DNA from: JADJWR01 sp964509545
GTDB taxonomy: Bacteria > Pseudomonadota > Gammaproteobacteria > Burkholderiales > Burkholderiaceae_F
DNA length: 64,000 nt
Direction: 5' to 3'
Assembly: GCA_964509545.1 (NCBI GenBank)
Contig: CAZDXQ010000004.1
Span: forward strand, 62,001-126,000
In this document: positions 42,457-52,333 of the stretch, one piece after another
Layout: each line of letters opens with the position of its first letter
Position numbering within the stretch: position 1 is the stretch's first letter
Translations under genes and position numbers: made by a program
Notes under the pieces: generated by a model
What the model was told of the DNA's origin: nothing
Databases searched by the model: none
The model's input: the letters and a program-made list of their open reading frames with translations, nothing else

Positions 42457-43545
42457 TCAGCCAGCGCGGCCGGCGGCGAGGCGCTGCCGCCGGCTGCCCT
42501 CATGGACGGCGTCGACAAGCACCGTCACGGCCTCCGGCGGCGTGTGCTGCGAGATGCCGTGGCCGAGGTTGAAGACATGGCCGAAGCCCGGCGCCGGGCT
42601 GCCGAAAGCGGACAACGCCCGTTCGACCTCGCGCCGGATGCCGGCCTCGTCGGCGAACAGCACCATCGGGTCAAGGTTTCCCTGCAGCGCGCAGCGCGAG
42701 CCGATGCGCGCCCGCGCCGAGGCGAGGTCCACGGTCCAGTCCAGGCCGACGGCGTCGCACCCGGTATCGGCGATCTTCTCCAGCCACAGGCCGCCACCCT
42801 TGGTGAAGGCGATGGTTGGGATGCGCTCACCGTCGTGTTCGCGCTTTAGCTGCCTCAGCACGTCAGCGATATAAGGGAGCGAAAAGGTCTGGTAGGCATG
42901 ATCGGATAAGGCGCCGCCCCACGTGTCGAAGATCATCACCGCCTGCGCGCCGGCCTCGATCTGCGCGTTCAAGTAAGCCGCGACCGCGGCCGCATTGACG
43001 GCAAGAATCCGGTGCAACAGGTCCGGACGGCGATAGAGCATCGACTTGATCAGCCGGAAATCGTCGGAGCCACCGCCTTCGACCATGTAGCAGGCGAGCG
43101 TAAATGGACTGCCCGAAAAACCGATTAGCGGCACGCGACCGGCCAACGCGCGACGGATCTCGACCACCGCATCCGTCACGTAGCCGAGGGCGTCGGCCAT
43201 GTCGGGAACGGCGAGCCGCGCAACATCGTCTTCGTTGCGAACGGGCCGCTCGAACCTCGGCCCTTCGCCGTCGGCAAAGTAAAGTCCGAGGCCCATCGCA
43301 TCGGGCACCGTCAGGATGTCGGAGAACAGGATCGCTGCGTCGAGCGCGTAACGGTCAAGCGGCTGCAGCGTCACTTCGGTGGCCAGCGCCGGCGACTTGG
43401 CCAGCGCCAGGAAGCTGCCTGCCCGCGCCCGTGTCTGCCGGTACTCCGGAAGGTATCGGCCGGCTTGACGCATCAACCAGACGGGGGTGTAGTCGGTTGG
43501 CTGGCGCAGCAGCGCCCGCAGCAGGGTGTCGTTCCGAGGTCGCAC
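42457..43545 (-). CDS. hemE: Uroporphyrinogen decarboxylase HemE
   Basis: The 362-residue product has both family signatures, PVWLMRQAGRYLPEYR (about 21-36) and GFSGSPFTLACYMVEGGGS (about 146-164), plus FDTWGGALS and GNLDPMVLFA. It decarboxylates uroporphyrinogen III to coproporphyrinogen III in heme synthesis. The start is a GTG (43545) just before NDTLLRALLRQP; there is no in-frame ATG close by. The divergent DUF167 gene starts only 5 bp away, so the hemE promoter must lie inside that gene. Confidence 0.95.
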   Translation of the reverse strand: MRPRNDTLLRALLRQPTDYTPVWLMRQAGRYLPEYRQTRARAGSFLALAKSPALATEVTLQPLDRYALDAAILFSDILTVPDAMGLGLYFADGEGPRFERPVRNEDDVARLAVPDMADALGYVTDAVVEIRRALAGRVPLIGFSGSPFTLACYMVEGGGSDDFRLIKSMLYRRPDLLHRILAVNAAAVAAYLNAQIEAGAQAVMIFDTWGGALSDHAYQTFSLPYIADVLRQLKREHDGERIPTIAFTKGGGLWLEKIADTGCDAVGLDWTVDLASARARIGSRCALQGNLDPMVLFADEAGIRREVERALSAFGSPAPGFGHVFNLGHGISQHTPPEAVTVLVDAVHEGSRRQRLAAGRAG

Positions 43546-43550
43546 GCGCA

Positions 43551-43907
43551 GTGAAAGCCAGTTCGAAGCCGGAAATCCGGGCCGCGGATTCTCGCACGAC
43601 CGATGCTCGCGTCCTGCCGGCGTGGCTGCGTGCCGACGGCGATGGCGCGCTAGTTCTGGCGCATCTGCAGCCGGGCGCACGCAGGACAGCGCTGGTCGGC
43701 ACGCACGGTGGCAGGCTCAAGATCGCGGTCCAAGCGCCACCAAGCGAAGGCCGGGCGAACGACGCCTTGCTGGCCTGGCTCGCGGAAAGACTCGGTGTGC
43801 CGCGCCGAAGATTGAAGATCACGGCGGGATTGCGAAGCCGCGACAAGACCGTACGCGTCGACGGTTGCGACGCCCGGCGCGTGCACGGCTGCCTGGCGCC
43901 GGAATGA
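43551..43907 (+). CDS. DUF167/YggU-family protein
   Basis: The 118-residue product has the DUF167 core (LVLAHLQPGARRTALVGTHGGRLKIAVQAPPSEGRANDALLAWLAERLGVPRRRLKITAGLRSRDKTVRV). The family has no firm function. GTG at 43551 is the nearest start codon upstream of the domain and gives an extra N-terminal segment of about 20 residues. The start codons of this gene and hemE nearly touch back to back, which is unusual. Confidence 0.8.
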   Translation: MKASSKPEIRAADSRTTDARVLPAWLRADGDGALVLAHLQPGARRTALVGTHGGRLKIAVQAPPSEGRANDALLAWLAERLGVPRRRLKITAGLRSRDKTVRVDGCDARRVHGCLAPE

Positions 43908-43933
43908 AAAAGGGGCGGAAAAGTCTCCGCCCC
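43905..43933 (-). terminator. Rho-independent terminator of the second Lys/Ala/Glu-rich gene
   Basis: GGGGCGGA and TCCGCCCC form an 8-bp stem with a 6-nt loop. On the minus strand it is followed by TTTTTC, giving a classical terminator 20 bp after the stop at 43954. It also ends the convergent DUF167 gene. Confidence 0.85.
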
Positions 43934-43953
43934 CGGGGATGCGCGCAGCCCAG

Positions 43954-44148
43954 TTACTTCTTGGCTTCGCCCTTCTTTTCTTCTTTCTTGGCCTCGGCCT
44001 TGGCCGCCGGCTTGGCTTCTTCCTTCTTCGCTTCGGCCTTGGCGGCGGGCTTGGCCTCCGCTTTCTTCTCGTCTTTCTTCGCGTCGGCCGCGAAAGCGGT
44101 CCCTGCGGCGAACACGGCGGCGATCAGCGCTGCAAAAAGCTTGTTCAT
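43954..44148 (-). CDS. Small exported Lys/Ala/Glu-rich protein, paralog of the 2.1-kb gene
   Basis: The 64-residue product has a signal peptide (MNKLFAALIAAVFAAGTAFA) nearly identical in design to that at 2039-2242. Its Lys/Ala/Glu repeats include two copies of the 11-residue unit AKPAAKAEAKK and the shared ending EEKKGEAK. It lacks the terminal Cys of the other copy. Its own terminator makes it monocistronic or last in the PQQ locus transcript. The function is unknown. Confidence 0.7.
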   Translation of the reverse strand: MNKLFAALIAAVFAAGTAFAADAKKDEKKAEAKPAAKAEAKKEEAKPAAKAEAKKEEKKGEAKK

Positions 44149-44279
44149 GTGAATCCCTGTTCCGGTTGGTTGGTTTATGACTTCGCTCGCCAGCGGCCGG
44201 GCGGCTGCCAGCGAACGCGAAGCATAAACGCGTAGGCGATCGTACGGTTGACGGCCTGGGCCGGAAGCGGCCTGCCCGG

Positions 44280-44801
44280 CTACTGGATCAGCTGCGTTTG
44301 CGCCAGCGTGCGCAACTGGAACTGGTTGTCGTGGCGGAACAGCCACGTCTCGGTGAAACGGGTCGCGCCCTGGCCGGCCACCGACCGGGGTGGCGGCGGC
44401 AGCGGCGAGGCCGCCTGGGCGGTGCGGACGGCCTCGGCGCCGAGTTCCCTGGCGTGGTCCGGAGCCCGCAGCACACTTGCCCGTTGAACGCGCCCATCCG
44501 CCGCCACGGTCAGTTCGAGGACAACGATCGCTTTCAGCGGATGCGGTGGCCGGCCGTCGAATACGCGGTCGCGATTGACCTGCATGATGTGCTGCGCCAG
44601 GGCCCGCCGCCATTCGGCCTCGGACATCTGTGACGGAGGACGGACCGCCACGGCAGGCGGCGGTGGGGCAGGCGTGGCGACCACCGGCGCCGGCGGCTTG
44701 ACGGTGGCGGCAGGCGGCGGCGGCGTGGCGCAGCCGGCGGCGATCGCGGCCGCAGCGCCAATGACACCGAAACGAAGTACAAGCCAGGAATGCCGCATCA
44801 C
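44280..44801 (-). CDS. Lipoprotein with TonB C-terminal-like domain
   Basis: The 173-residue product has a leader ending in the lipobox IAAGC and a Pro/Ala/Val-rich linker (PPPPAATVKPPAPVV...), like the periplasm-spanning region of TonB. Its C-terminal domain has the TonB pattern (LKAIVVLELTVAADGRVQRASVLRAPDHARELGAEAVRTAQAA). Ordinary TonB is held by an inner-membrane helix; a lipid anchor is unusual. It lies 76 bp downstream of the TonB receptor on the same strand, so they probably act together. Confidence 0.7.
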   Translation of the reverse strand: MMRHSWLVLRFGVIGAAAAIAAGCATPPPPAATVKPPAPVVATPAPPPPAVAVRPPSQMSEAEWRRALAQHIMQVNRDRVFDGRPPHPLKAIVVLELTVAADGRVQRASVLRAPDHARELGAEAVRTAQAASPLPPPPRSVAGQGATRFTETWLFRHDNQFQLRTLAQTQLIQ

Positions 44802-44877
44802 GTCACCTCTCGGAGTGAACCACGCAACGGCACCCAGAATCGCAGCGGTGCCCGCCGCCGCGCAATCCCGCGAGGTC

Positions 44878-46983
44878 TTACAGCGTAAGGTCTATGCCCA
44901 CGATCCCGGCGACGCCCGGCGCCGGCTCGAAGAAGCGGGCGTTGCCCTCGTTGACGATGACCGAGCCGGCATACCGCTTGTCGAGCACGTTGTTCACGCG
45001 CAGGAAAAGCCTGGCGCTGCGGCCGGCGAAAGCGACGGATTTCGCCGCAGCGAGGTTGAGCACGCCGTAGCCGGCGGCACGGTCGGAATTGGCATCGTTG
45101 ACGTAGACGGGCGACTGCGCGCGCCATTCGGCGGTCAGATCAGCCCAGCCGGCGCTGTGCTTCAGTTCGGCGAAGAACGTCCGCGCGGGCACGCCCGGCA
45201 GCTTGGCACCGGCGGCCACCGGCACGTTGGGCGTGGTGCAGGGCGCGGCGCCGCAGGCGAGAAAGGCGCTGTCGAAGCGGGCATCGATGTAGGCCGCGCT
45301 GACGTAGACCGACCACGCCGGCAGCGGCCGCCAGTCGATGGCCGCCTCGACGCCGTCGCGGCGCGTGCGCGCGACGTTGGCAAACGAACTGCGTCCGCCC
45401 GCATTGGTGCGCACCACGAGATCATTGCGCGTTTCGATCGCGAACAGCGCCAGCGAGCCGCGCAACGTCGGCCCGGCGACGAGCTTCGCGCCGACCTCGA
45501 AGTTGTGGCTGCGTGCGGCACTCAGGTCGGCGTTGAAGCCGGCCGAGCCGTCCGGCCGATAGGCGAGTTCGTTGAGCGTCGGTGTTTCGAAGCCGCGGCC
45601 GTAAGACGCATACAGAGACACCGCCGGCACCGCCCGGTAGACGATGCCGGCGGTGGGATTGGCCGAAGAAAACGTCCGCTCGCCGGAGTCGTCGCCGTTG
45701 ACGCCGTCGACGTAGCGATCGCGTGATTCGAAGCGCACGCGCGAGCCGCGCACGCCGGCATGAAGACGCCAGCGTTCGCCGGCGCGCCATTCCACCTGGG
45801 CGTAAGGATCGACCGCGGTCAGGACATTGGTTTCGTCGCGCCGTATCCGGCCGAGCACGCCAAGCGTGCTGCCGACGAAGTTCTCGTAGCCGCGCCGATC
45901 CTCGTCGAGCCGTTCGACGCTCAGGCCGATGCTGGCGGTCAACGAATCGAGCTCCCAGGTCGCGCGCACGTCCGTGCCGCCGAACAGACGATCGAAATCG
46001 ACCACGCCGCCCGGGTGGCGGACATTGGCCTGCGTGGCCGCCGGAATCGCCAGGAACTGCGTGATCGAGCGCGTGCCGAGCCACGCCGATGCGCTGAGGG
46101 TCGCACGACCGCCGACGGCGGCATCGGTGCTGGCGCCGAGGGTGGCCTGACGCGTGCTCTTGCGCGTGTTGAACTGCAGCGCCACCGGCGTCACCGACGT
46201 CGGATCGGCATCGTACTGGGCGCGGGTCAGGCCCAGCGGGTCCTGCGTGTCCGGCATGTCGACCGCGTTCAGCGACAGCCGCAGGCGGCCGAGCGGCGAT
46301 TCGAGGAAGCCGAAGCGCAGGTTGATCGCATCGCGCCGCGCCGCGCTGTGTTCGCGAAAGCCGTCGGTGCGGAAGCGGCCGGCGTCCAGGGCGAAGGCGT
46401 AGGGATCGCTGCCGCCGGCGGCGTTCAGGCCGGCGCGCCAGGTGCCGAAACTGCCGAACGCCGCGTTCGGCGTGAAGCGCGCCGGCTGCGGCCTCAGTTC
46501 GCTGGTCAGGGCGATGACGCCGCCCGAGGAGTTGCCGTAGAGCGCGGAAAACGGCCCGCGCAGGACCTCGACGCGTTCGGCAGCGCCCAGCGGAAAGTGC
46601 GACACCTGGCCCTGGCCGTCCGGCGAACTCGCCGGCACACCGTCGACGTACAGCCGCACTCCGCGCACGCCGAAGGTGGCGCGGGAGCCGAAACCGCGGA
46701 TCGAAATCTGCAGATCCTGCGCGTAATTGCTGCGGTCGAGCACGGTGAGCCCGGGAACACGGGACAGCGACTCGGAAAGGTTCACGCGCAGCTGCGCGTC
46801 GCGCAAGGTTTCACCGTCGAGCACATCGATCGACGCCGGCACGTCGAGCTGCAGCCGCTCGGTGCGCGTTGCCGTGACGACGACCGGCTCGAGCGTGCGC
46901 GCGCCCGGCGGAGGTGTCTGCGCCGCGGCCGTACCGCCGATGACGGCGGCGGCCGCGAAGAGACCGGACCTGAGGATTCTCAT
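44878..46983 (-). CDS. pqqU: TonB-dependent receptor of PqqU/YncD type
   Basis: The 701-residue product has a signal peptide, the TonB box region LEPVVVTATRTE, and a plug with NLSESLSRVPGL, NYAQDLQISIRGFGSRATFGVRGVRLYVDG and EVLRGPFSALYGNSSGGV. A 22-strand barrel ends with NVLDKRYAGSVIVNEGNARFFEPAPG. From memory these segments and the total length closely follow E. coli YncD (700 residues), which imports pyrroloquinoline quinone and was renamed PqqU. The neighbouring PQQ-dependent dehydrogenase supports the same cargo. No alignment was run, so the symbol is a strong inference. Confidence 0.8.
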   Translation of the reverse strand: MRILRSGLFAAAAVIGGTAAAQTPPPGARTLEPVVVTATRTERLQLDVPASIDVLDGETLRDAQLRVNLSESLSRVPGLTVLDRSNYAQDLQISIRGFGSRATFGVRGVRLYVDGVPASSPDGQGQVSHFPLGAAERVEVLRGPFSALYGNSSGGVIALTSELRPQPARFTPNAAFGSFGTWRAGLNAAGGSDPYAFALDAGRFRTDGFREHSAARRDAINLRFGFLESPLGRLRLSLNAVDMPDTQDPLGLTRAQYDADPTSVTPVALQFNTRKSTRQATLGASTDAAVGGRATLSASAWLGTRSITQFLAIPAATQANVRHPGGVVDFDRLFGGTDVRATWELDSLTASIGLSVERLDEDRRGYENFVGSTLGVLGRIRRDETNVLTAVDPYAQVEWRAGERWRLHAGVRGSRVRFESRDRYVDGVNGDDSGERTFSSANPTAGIVYRAVPAVSLYASYGRGFETPTLNELAYRPDGSAGFNADLSAARSHNFEVGAKLVAGPTLRGSLALFAIETRNDLVVRTNAGGRSSFANVARTRRDGVEAAIDWRPLPAWSVYVSAAYIDARFDSAFLACGAAPCTTPNVPVAAGAKLPGVPARTFFAELKHSAGWADLTAEWRAQSPVYVNDANSDRAAGYGVLNLAAAKSVAFAGRSARLFLRVNNVLDKRYAGSVIVNEGNARFFEPAPGVAGIVGIDLTL

Positions 46984-47002
46984 TTGCGTTGAACTGAAAG
47001 GG

Positions 47003-47023
47003 CGCGCCGCGCTGCGCGGCGCG
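47003..47023 (-). terminator. GC-rich hairpin between cytochrome c and TonB receptor genes
   Basis: CGCGCCGCGC and GCGCGGCGCG pair with almost no loop. On the minus strand it is followed by CCCTTTCAG. It may reduce read-through from the dehydrogenase/cytochrome pair into the receptor gene, or stabilise the upstream mRNA. Confidence 0.4.
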
Positions 47024-47029
47024 TTTCGG

Positions 47030-47392
47030 CTAAGGCGTGCGCGGCCTGACTTCGATGCGGATCGCCGAGTAGTAGGCCGCAAGGTTGCGGATATCGTCAT
47101 CGCTGAGCCCCTTGGCCGCCACGCTCATCACTTCGTTCCTGCGCTCGCCGCTGCGATATGCGCGCAGCGCGCGTACCAGATACGCCTCGGGCTGGCCGGC
47201 CAGATGCGGCGCATCGGGGAGTTTCGACAGCCCGTCCAGCCCATGGCACGCCTGGCAGGCGATCGCGGCGCGTGCTCCCGCCTCGATGCTTTGCGCACGC
47301 GCAGGAGACAGACAGAAATCCGCCGCCGCGACCAGCGCGGCGGCGGCCAGTCGAGCGCCCTCAGGGCTGATACGTGATGCGATAGATCGCAC
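47030..47392 (-). CDS. Small periplasmic cytochrome c (c4/c5-like)
   Basis: The product has about 120 residues with a signal-like segment (ARLAAAALVAAADFCLSPARAQ), the heme motif CQACHG and the probable Met ligand in RNEVMSVAAKGLSDDDI, as in class I c4-type cytochromes. It is probably the electron acceptor of the PQQ dehydrogenase encoded just upstream. The start is uncertain: GTG at 47392 overlaps the end of the upstream gene by 32 bp, and an ATG at 47425 would overlap further. Confidence 0.75.
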   Translation of the reverse strand: MRSIASRISPEGARLAAAALVAAADFCLSPARAQSIEAGARAAIACQACHGLDGLSKLPDAPHLAGQPEAYLVRALRAYRSGERRNEVMSVAAKGLSDDDIRNLAAYYSAIRIEVRPRTP

Positions 47393-48638
47393 CGGCGAAA
47401 TCGTCCGAAACCAGCAGCGAACCATCCTTCATCACAGCGACGTCGACCGGTCGGCCACGATACGTGCCGGTGTTGCTGTCGAGCCAGCCCTCGGCAAACA
47501 CCTCATGCTTGTCGGCGGTCCCGTCGGCCTTCAGCGACACGAAGTCGATCAGCGCGCCGCTCGGCGTCGTCCGGTTCCACGAGCCGTGGGCGGCGACGAA
47601 GATGCCGCCCTGATACTTGGCCGGGAACATCTTGCCCGTGTAGAAGGTCATGCCGAGCTGGGCTTGGTGCGCCGGGAATTCGATCTGCGGCGGCGTCCAG
47701 GCGGCCGGCGCCTTCAGGTCCTTCAGATCCGGTGCCGCGGCCGTGCCGGCGATCTTGACGTTCCTGCCGTGGATGAACGGATAGCCGAAGTGCTCGCCGG
47801 GCTTGGTGATGCGGTTCAGTTCTCCCGGCGGCGTGTCGTCACCCATGCCGTCGGTCTGGTTGTCGGTGAACCAGACGATCTTGTCCTTCGGGTTGATGTC
47901 CATGCCGACCGAGTTACGGATGCCGACCGCGACGACCTCGCGCTTGGAGCCGTCGAACGGGTTCATCCGAATCATGCCGCCGATACCGATCTTCTCGTAC
48001 AGCACGACCTTCTCACGCGGCTGCACGTTGAAGGGCTGGCCGAGCGTGATGTACAGCATGTTGTCGGGACCGACCCGGCAGGTGCGCGCGCCGTGGTTGT
48101 AGGACTCTTCCTCCTCGGGGATCAGCTTGCCCTGCGGCACGACCTCGATCACCGCCACATCCGGCCCCTCGTAGAAGAACTCCGCGGCCGGGAAGTTCAG
48201 CACCCGGTTGTGCTCGACGACGATCAGGAAGCCGTCCCGGGTCCAGCACACGCCGTTGGGCACCTGGAATTTCAGAGAGGGCGCAAACGGCTTGACTTCG
48301 TCGGCCACCATGTCGCCGTTGCGGTCGGTCACCGCCCACACGGTCGTCTTGCGCGTGCCGACGAACAGCATGTTGGTGCTGGGCGCCACGGCCATGTGAC
48401 GCGCGTCCGGGACGATCGCGTACAAGTCGATCTTGAAGCCGGGCGGAAGCTTGATGCGCTTGAGGTTCTCGCGGATCGCGTCGGCGTTCTTGCCGGTCTG
48501 CGGCACGACGGGGATGTTCAGGTCGGTGCCCGACACCTTCATCTGCTTGAGCTTTTCTATGTTCTGCGTCTGTGCCGACACACCGCCGGCAGCCATGATG
48601 GTGGCCAGCAGTGCCGCGACGCCGATCTTCAGTTTCAT
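47361..48638 (-). CDS. PQQ-dependent sugar dehydrogenase (glucose/sorbosone dehydrogenase family)
   Basis: The 425-residue product has a Sec signal peptide and a six-bladed GSDH beta-propeller: LPPGFKIDLYA at the start, VVEHNRVLNFP, the PQQ-side motif SYNHGARTCRVGPDNMLYITLGQP, VAVGIRNSVGMDI, WFTDNQTDGMGDD, GEHFGYPFIHG and FVAAHGSWNR. It oxidises an aldose or related alcohol in the periplasm using PQQ and calcium. AGGAG lies about nine bases before the ATG at 48638. The cytochrome c gene overlaps its end, and the PqqU-type receptor follows, forming one functional unit. Confidence 0.85.
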   Translation of the reverse strand: MKLKIGVAALLATIMAAGGVSAQTQNIEKLKQMKVSGTDLNIPVVPQTGKNADAIRENLKRIKLPPGFKIDLYAIVPDARHMAVAPSTNMLFVGTRKTTVWAVTDRNGDMVADEVKPFAPSLKFQVPNGVCWTRDGFLIVVEHNRVLNFPAAEFFYEGPDVAVIEVVPQGKLIPEEEESYNHGARTCRVGPDNMLYITLGQPFNVQPREKVVLYEKIGIGGMIRMNPFDGSKREVVAVGIRNSVGMDINPKDKIVWFTDNQTDGMGDDTPPGELNRITKPGEHFGYPFIHGRNVKIAGTAAAPDLKDLKAPAAWTPPQIEFPAHQAQLGMTFYTGKMFPAKYQGGIFVAAHGSWNRTTPSGALIDFVSLKADGTADKHEVFAEGWLDSNTGTYRGRPVDVAVMKDGSLLVSDDFAGAIYRITYQP

Positions 48639-48792
48639 AGCCTTGTCTCCTGGGTAGGCTGCCACGCAAAGCGCACGGCGGACACGAGCAATTCCAACAA
48701 CGTCGCCGCGGCCGGGCACTATGCACCAGCCCCGACGCCGTGGGGTTCACGCAAGTGGGTTACCCGGCGGCGTATTGCGCCGCAGCCAGAAG

Positions 48793-49221
48793 TCAGCGAA
48801 CGACCAGCACCGGCAGCGTGGTGCGAGCGAGCACCTTCTGCGTCTCGCTGCCGAGCAGCAGCGAGGTCACGCCGCGCCGGCCGTGCGAGGCCATCACGAT
48901 GAGGTCGCAGCGTTCGGTTTCCGCCGCCTGCAGGAGGATGTCGTCGACCGGGCCCTCGCGGATGACTCGCTCGAAAGCAACGCCCGCCGCCCCCGCTGCG
49001 CGCTCGATCTCGTCCAGGTGGCGGTTGGCGGCGGCCGCTGCCTGAGCCTGGAACGCTGCCTCGGCGGGCGCGGCCTCGCCCACCCCGTGGTAGGGATAAA
49101 CGGGCAGTGCGGCACAGCCGACCAGCGTGGCGCCGAGCGGCCGGGCCAGGCCGATGGCGACGCCGACGGCGCGCTGCGACAGCTCCGAGCCGTCGGTGGC
49201 GACCAGGATCCGCTGCGTCAT
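48793..49221 (-). CDS. Universal stress protein (UspA family)
   Basis: This 142-residue cytoplasmic protein starts with RILVATDGSELSQRAV and ends with the ATP-binding loop IVMASHGRRGVTSLLLGSETQKVLARTTLPVLVV, the UspA signature. It is of the ATP-binding type. ATG at 49221 begins the domain. It lies between the ATP synthase operon and the PQQ locus and is separately transcribed, judging from the gaps of about 150 bp on both sides. Confidence 0.92.
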   Translation of the reverse strand: MTQRILVATDGSELSQRAVGVAIGLARPLGATLVGCAALPVYPYHGVGEAAPAEAAFQAQAAAAANRHLDEIERAAGAAGVAFERVIREGPVDDILLQAAETERCDLIVMASHGRRGVTSLLLGSETQKVLARTTLPVLVVR

Positions 49222-49332
49222 CTGTGTGTCTCCCCAACGAGAAGCTGCGTCGCCGTCGCGGCTGTCGCCTTTGACGGGCGCAGCAAGTGCGCCCACCAGC
49301 CGCGGCCCAGGGCCTCGCGCCAGTCCACAAGC

Positions 49333-49360
49333 ATACGGGCAGCCCGCGGGCCGCCCGTAT
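49333..49360 (-). terminator. Hairpin at the end of the ATP synthase operon
   Basis: ATACGGGC and GCCCGTAT flank the inner self-complementary GCCCGCGGGC, giving a 13-bp stem with one mismatch 22 bp after the atpC stop. The downstream U tract is weak (GCTTGTGG), so partial read-through to the stress protein gene is possible. Confidence 0.6.
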
Positions 49361-49381
49361 CGTATCTGCTGCGGTCGCGAA

Positions 49382-49794
49382 TCAGCGGCCGCGCAGCTTC
49401 TTGATCGCCGCCAGCTGCGCCGCCAACGCCGACATCTCGGCTTCGACCTTGGCGATCTCCAGTTCGCTTGTGGCGTTGCGACGCGATTCCTCGGCCGCCT
49501 TCAGCGCTTCGCTTGCCTTCGCCTCGTCGAGATCCCTGGCGCGGATCGCCGTGTCGGCGAGCACGGTGACCACGTGCGGCTGGACCTCGAGGATGCCGCC
49601 GGCGACGAACACCTGGTCCTCCTCGGCGCTGCCTGTTTGCCGAATGCGGACGACGCCAGGCTTGATGCGCGTGATCAGCGGCGCGTGGCGCGGATAGATG
49701 CCGAGTTCGCCGGCTTCGCCCGGCAGGACGACGAACTCCGCCTCGCCGGAGAAGATCGCTTCCTCGGCGCTGACGACGTCGACGTGGATGGTCG

Positions 49795-49798
<4 letters not shown>
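49382..49798 (-). CDS. atpC: ATP synthase epsilon subunit
   Basis: The 138-residue product shows the epsilon pattern: TIHVDVVSAEEAIFSGEAEFVVLPGEAGELGIYPRHAPLITRIKPG, then a helical C-terminus rich in Ala/Glu. It belongs to the F1 central stalk and can inhibit ATP hydrolysis. Its ATG overlaps the atpD stop by four bases. Confidence 0.96.
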
Positions 49799-51219
<1,421 letters not shown>

Positions 51220-51326
51220 ACTCACCTCGGTTTTTCGAAAGCCGTCTTCATCACGGACCGGCAGCGGCTGCGGCGCAGGTTCGTTGCAGCCGTTGCTGCC
51301 GTCCGCGGTTGATCCTCAATCCTGTG

Positions 51327-52208
51327 CTACGCGATCGCCGCGGCGCCGCCGACGATCTCGGAGATTTCCTTGGTAATGCCCGCCTGCCGCGTCTTGTTGT
51401 AGACCAGCTGCAGTTCCTCGATCAGCTTCTTGGCGTTGTCCGAGGCGGCCTTCATCGCCACCATGCGCGCGCTCTGCTCGCTCGCCATGTTCTCCGCCAC
51501 CGACTGGTAGATCAGCGCCTCGACATAGCGGGTCATCAGCTCGTCGATCACGCGCTGCGGATCGGGCTCGTACAGGTAGTCCCACGAGTAGGCGCGCTTT
51601 TCCTCGTCGCTCTGCGCGAAGCGCTCCGCCGACAGCGGCAGAAGCTGCTCGATCAGCGGTTCCTGCTTCATCGTGTTGATGAAGCGCGAGTAGGCGATGA
51701 ACACCGCGTCGAGACGCCCTTCCGCATAGGCGTCGAGCTGCAGCTTGACCGGGCCGATCAGCTTTTCCAGGTGCGGCCGGTCGCCGAGCTGCACCGCGTG
51801 CGAGACGACGTTCGCGTTCAGCCGCTGCAGGAAGCCGTAGCCCTTGTTGCCGATCGCCGTGGCCTGCAGCTTCACGCCGTCCGCCTCCCACTGCTTGATC
51901 TGCTGCAGCACGGCGCGCTGGATGTTCGTGTTCAGGCCGCCGCACAGGCCCTTGTCGGTGGTCACCAGGATCAGGCCGACGTTGCGGACCTCGTTGCGCC
52001 GGACGACGAACGGATGCCGGTATTCCGGGTTGGCCTGCGCCAGATGGGCGACGATGTTGCGGATCTTGTCGCCATAGGGACGGGCGTGGCGCATGCGGTC
52101 CTGCGCCTTGCGCATCTTGCTGGCCGCGACCATCTCCATCGCCTTGGTGATCTTGCGCGTGTTCTGCACGCTCTTGATCTTGACGCGGATTTCCTTCGTA
52201 CTTGGCAT
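51327..52208 (-). CDS. atpG: ATP synthase gamma subunit
   Basis: The 293-residue product starts with MPSTKEIRVKIKSVQNTRKITKAMEMVAASKMRKAQ and ends with VYNKTRQAGITKEISEIVGGAAAIA, the gamma signature. It is the rotating shaft of F1. Its leader contains two hairpins (described at 52218-52306) and only a weak ribosome binding site. Confidence 0.98.
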   Translation of the reverse strand: MPSTKEIRVKIKSVQNTRKITKAMEMVAASKMRKAQDRMRHARPYGDKIRNIVAHLAQANPEYRHPFVVRRNEVRNVGLILVTTDKGLCGGLNTNIQRAVLQQIKQWEADGVKLQATAIGNKGYGFLQRLNANVVSHAVQLGDRPHLEKLIGPVKLQLDAYAEGRLDAVFIAYSRFINTMKQEPLIEQLLPLSAERFAQSDEEKRAYSWDYLYEPDPQRVIDELMTRYVEALIYQSVAENMASEQSARMVAMKAASDNAKKLIEELQLVYNKTRQAGITKEISEIVGGAAAIA

Positions 52209-52217
52209 GGTCTCAGG

Positions 52218-52306
52218 TCGACGAGATGTACGCTCGCTGCGCTCGCACGTGCATCTCGTCGAGTCCAGTTAGATGCTTTTGCTTGGGGCGGCCCGGCGCA
52301 AAAGCA
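52218..52306 (-). promoter_or_regulatory. Two hairpins in the atpA-atpG intergenic region
   Basis: Hairpin 1 has arms 52218-52232 and 52248-52262 (14 of 15 bp complementary). Hairpin 2 has arms TGCTTTTGC (52274-52282) and GCAAAAGCA (52298-52306), perfect. Neither is followed by a U tract. Hairpin 1 begins 10 bp upstream of the atpG start and may limit its translation or protect the atpA message. Confidence 0.55.
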
Positions 52307-52333
52307 TGATTCAAAAGCAACCCAAAAGCGCGC

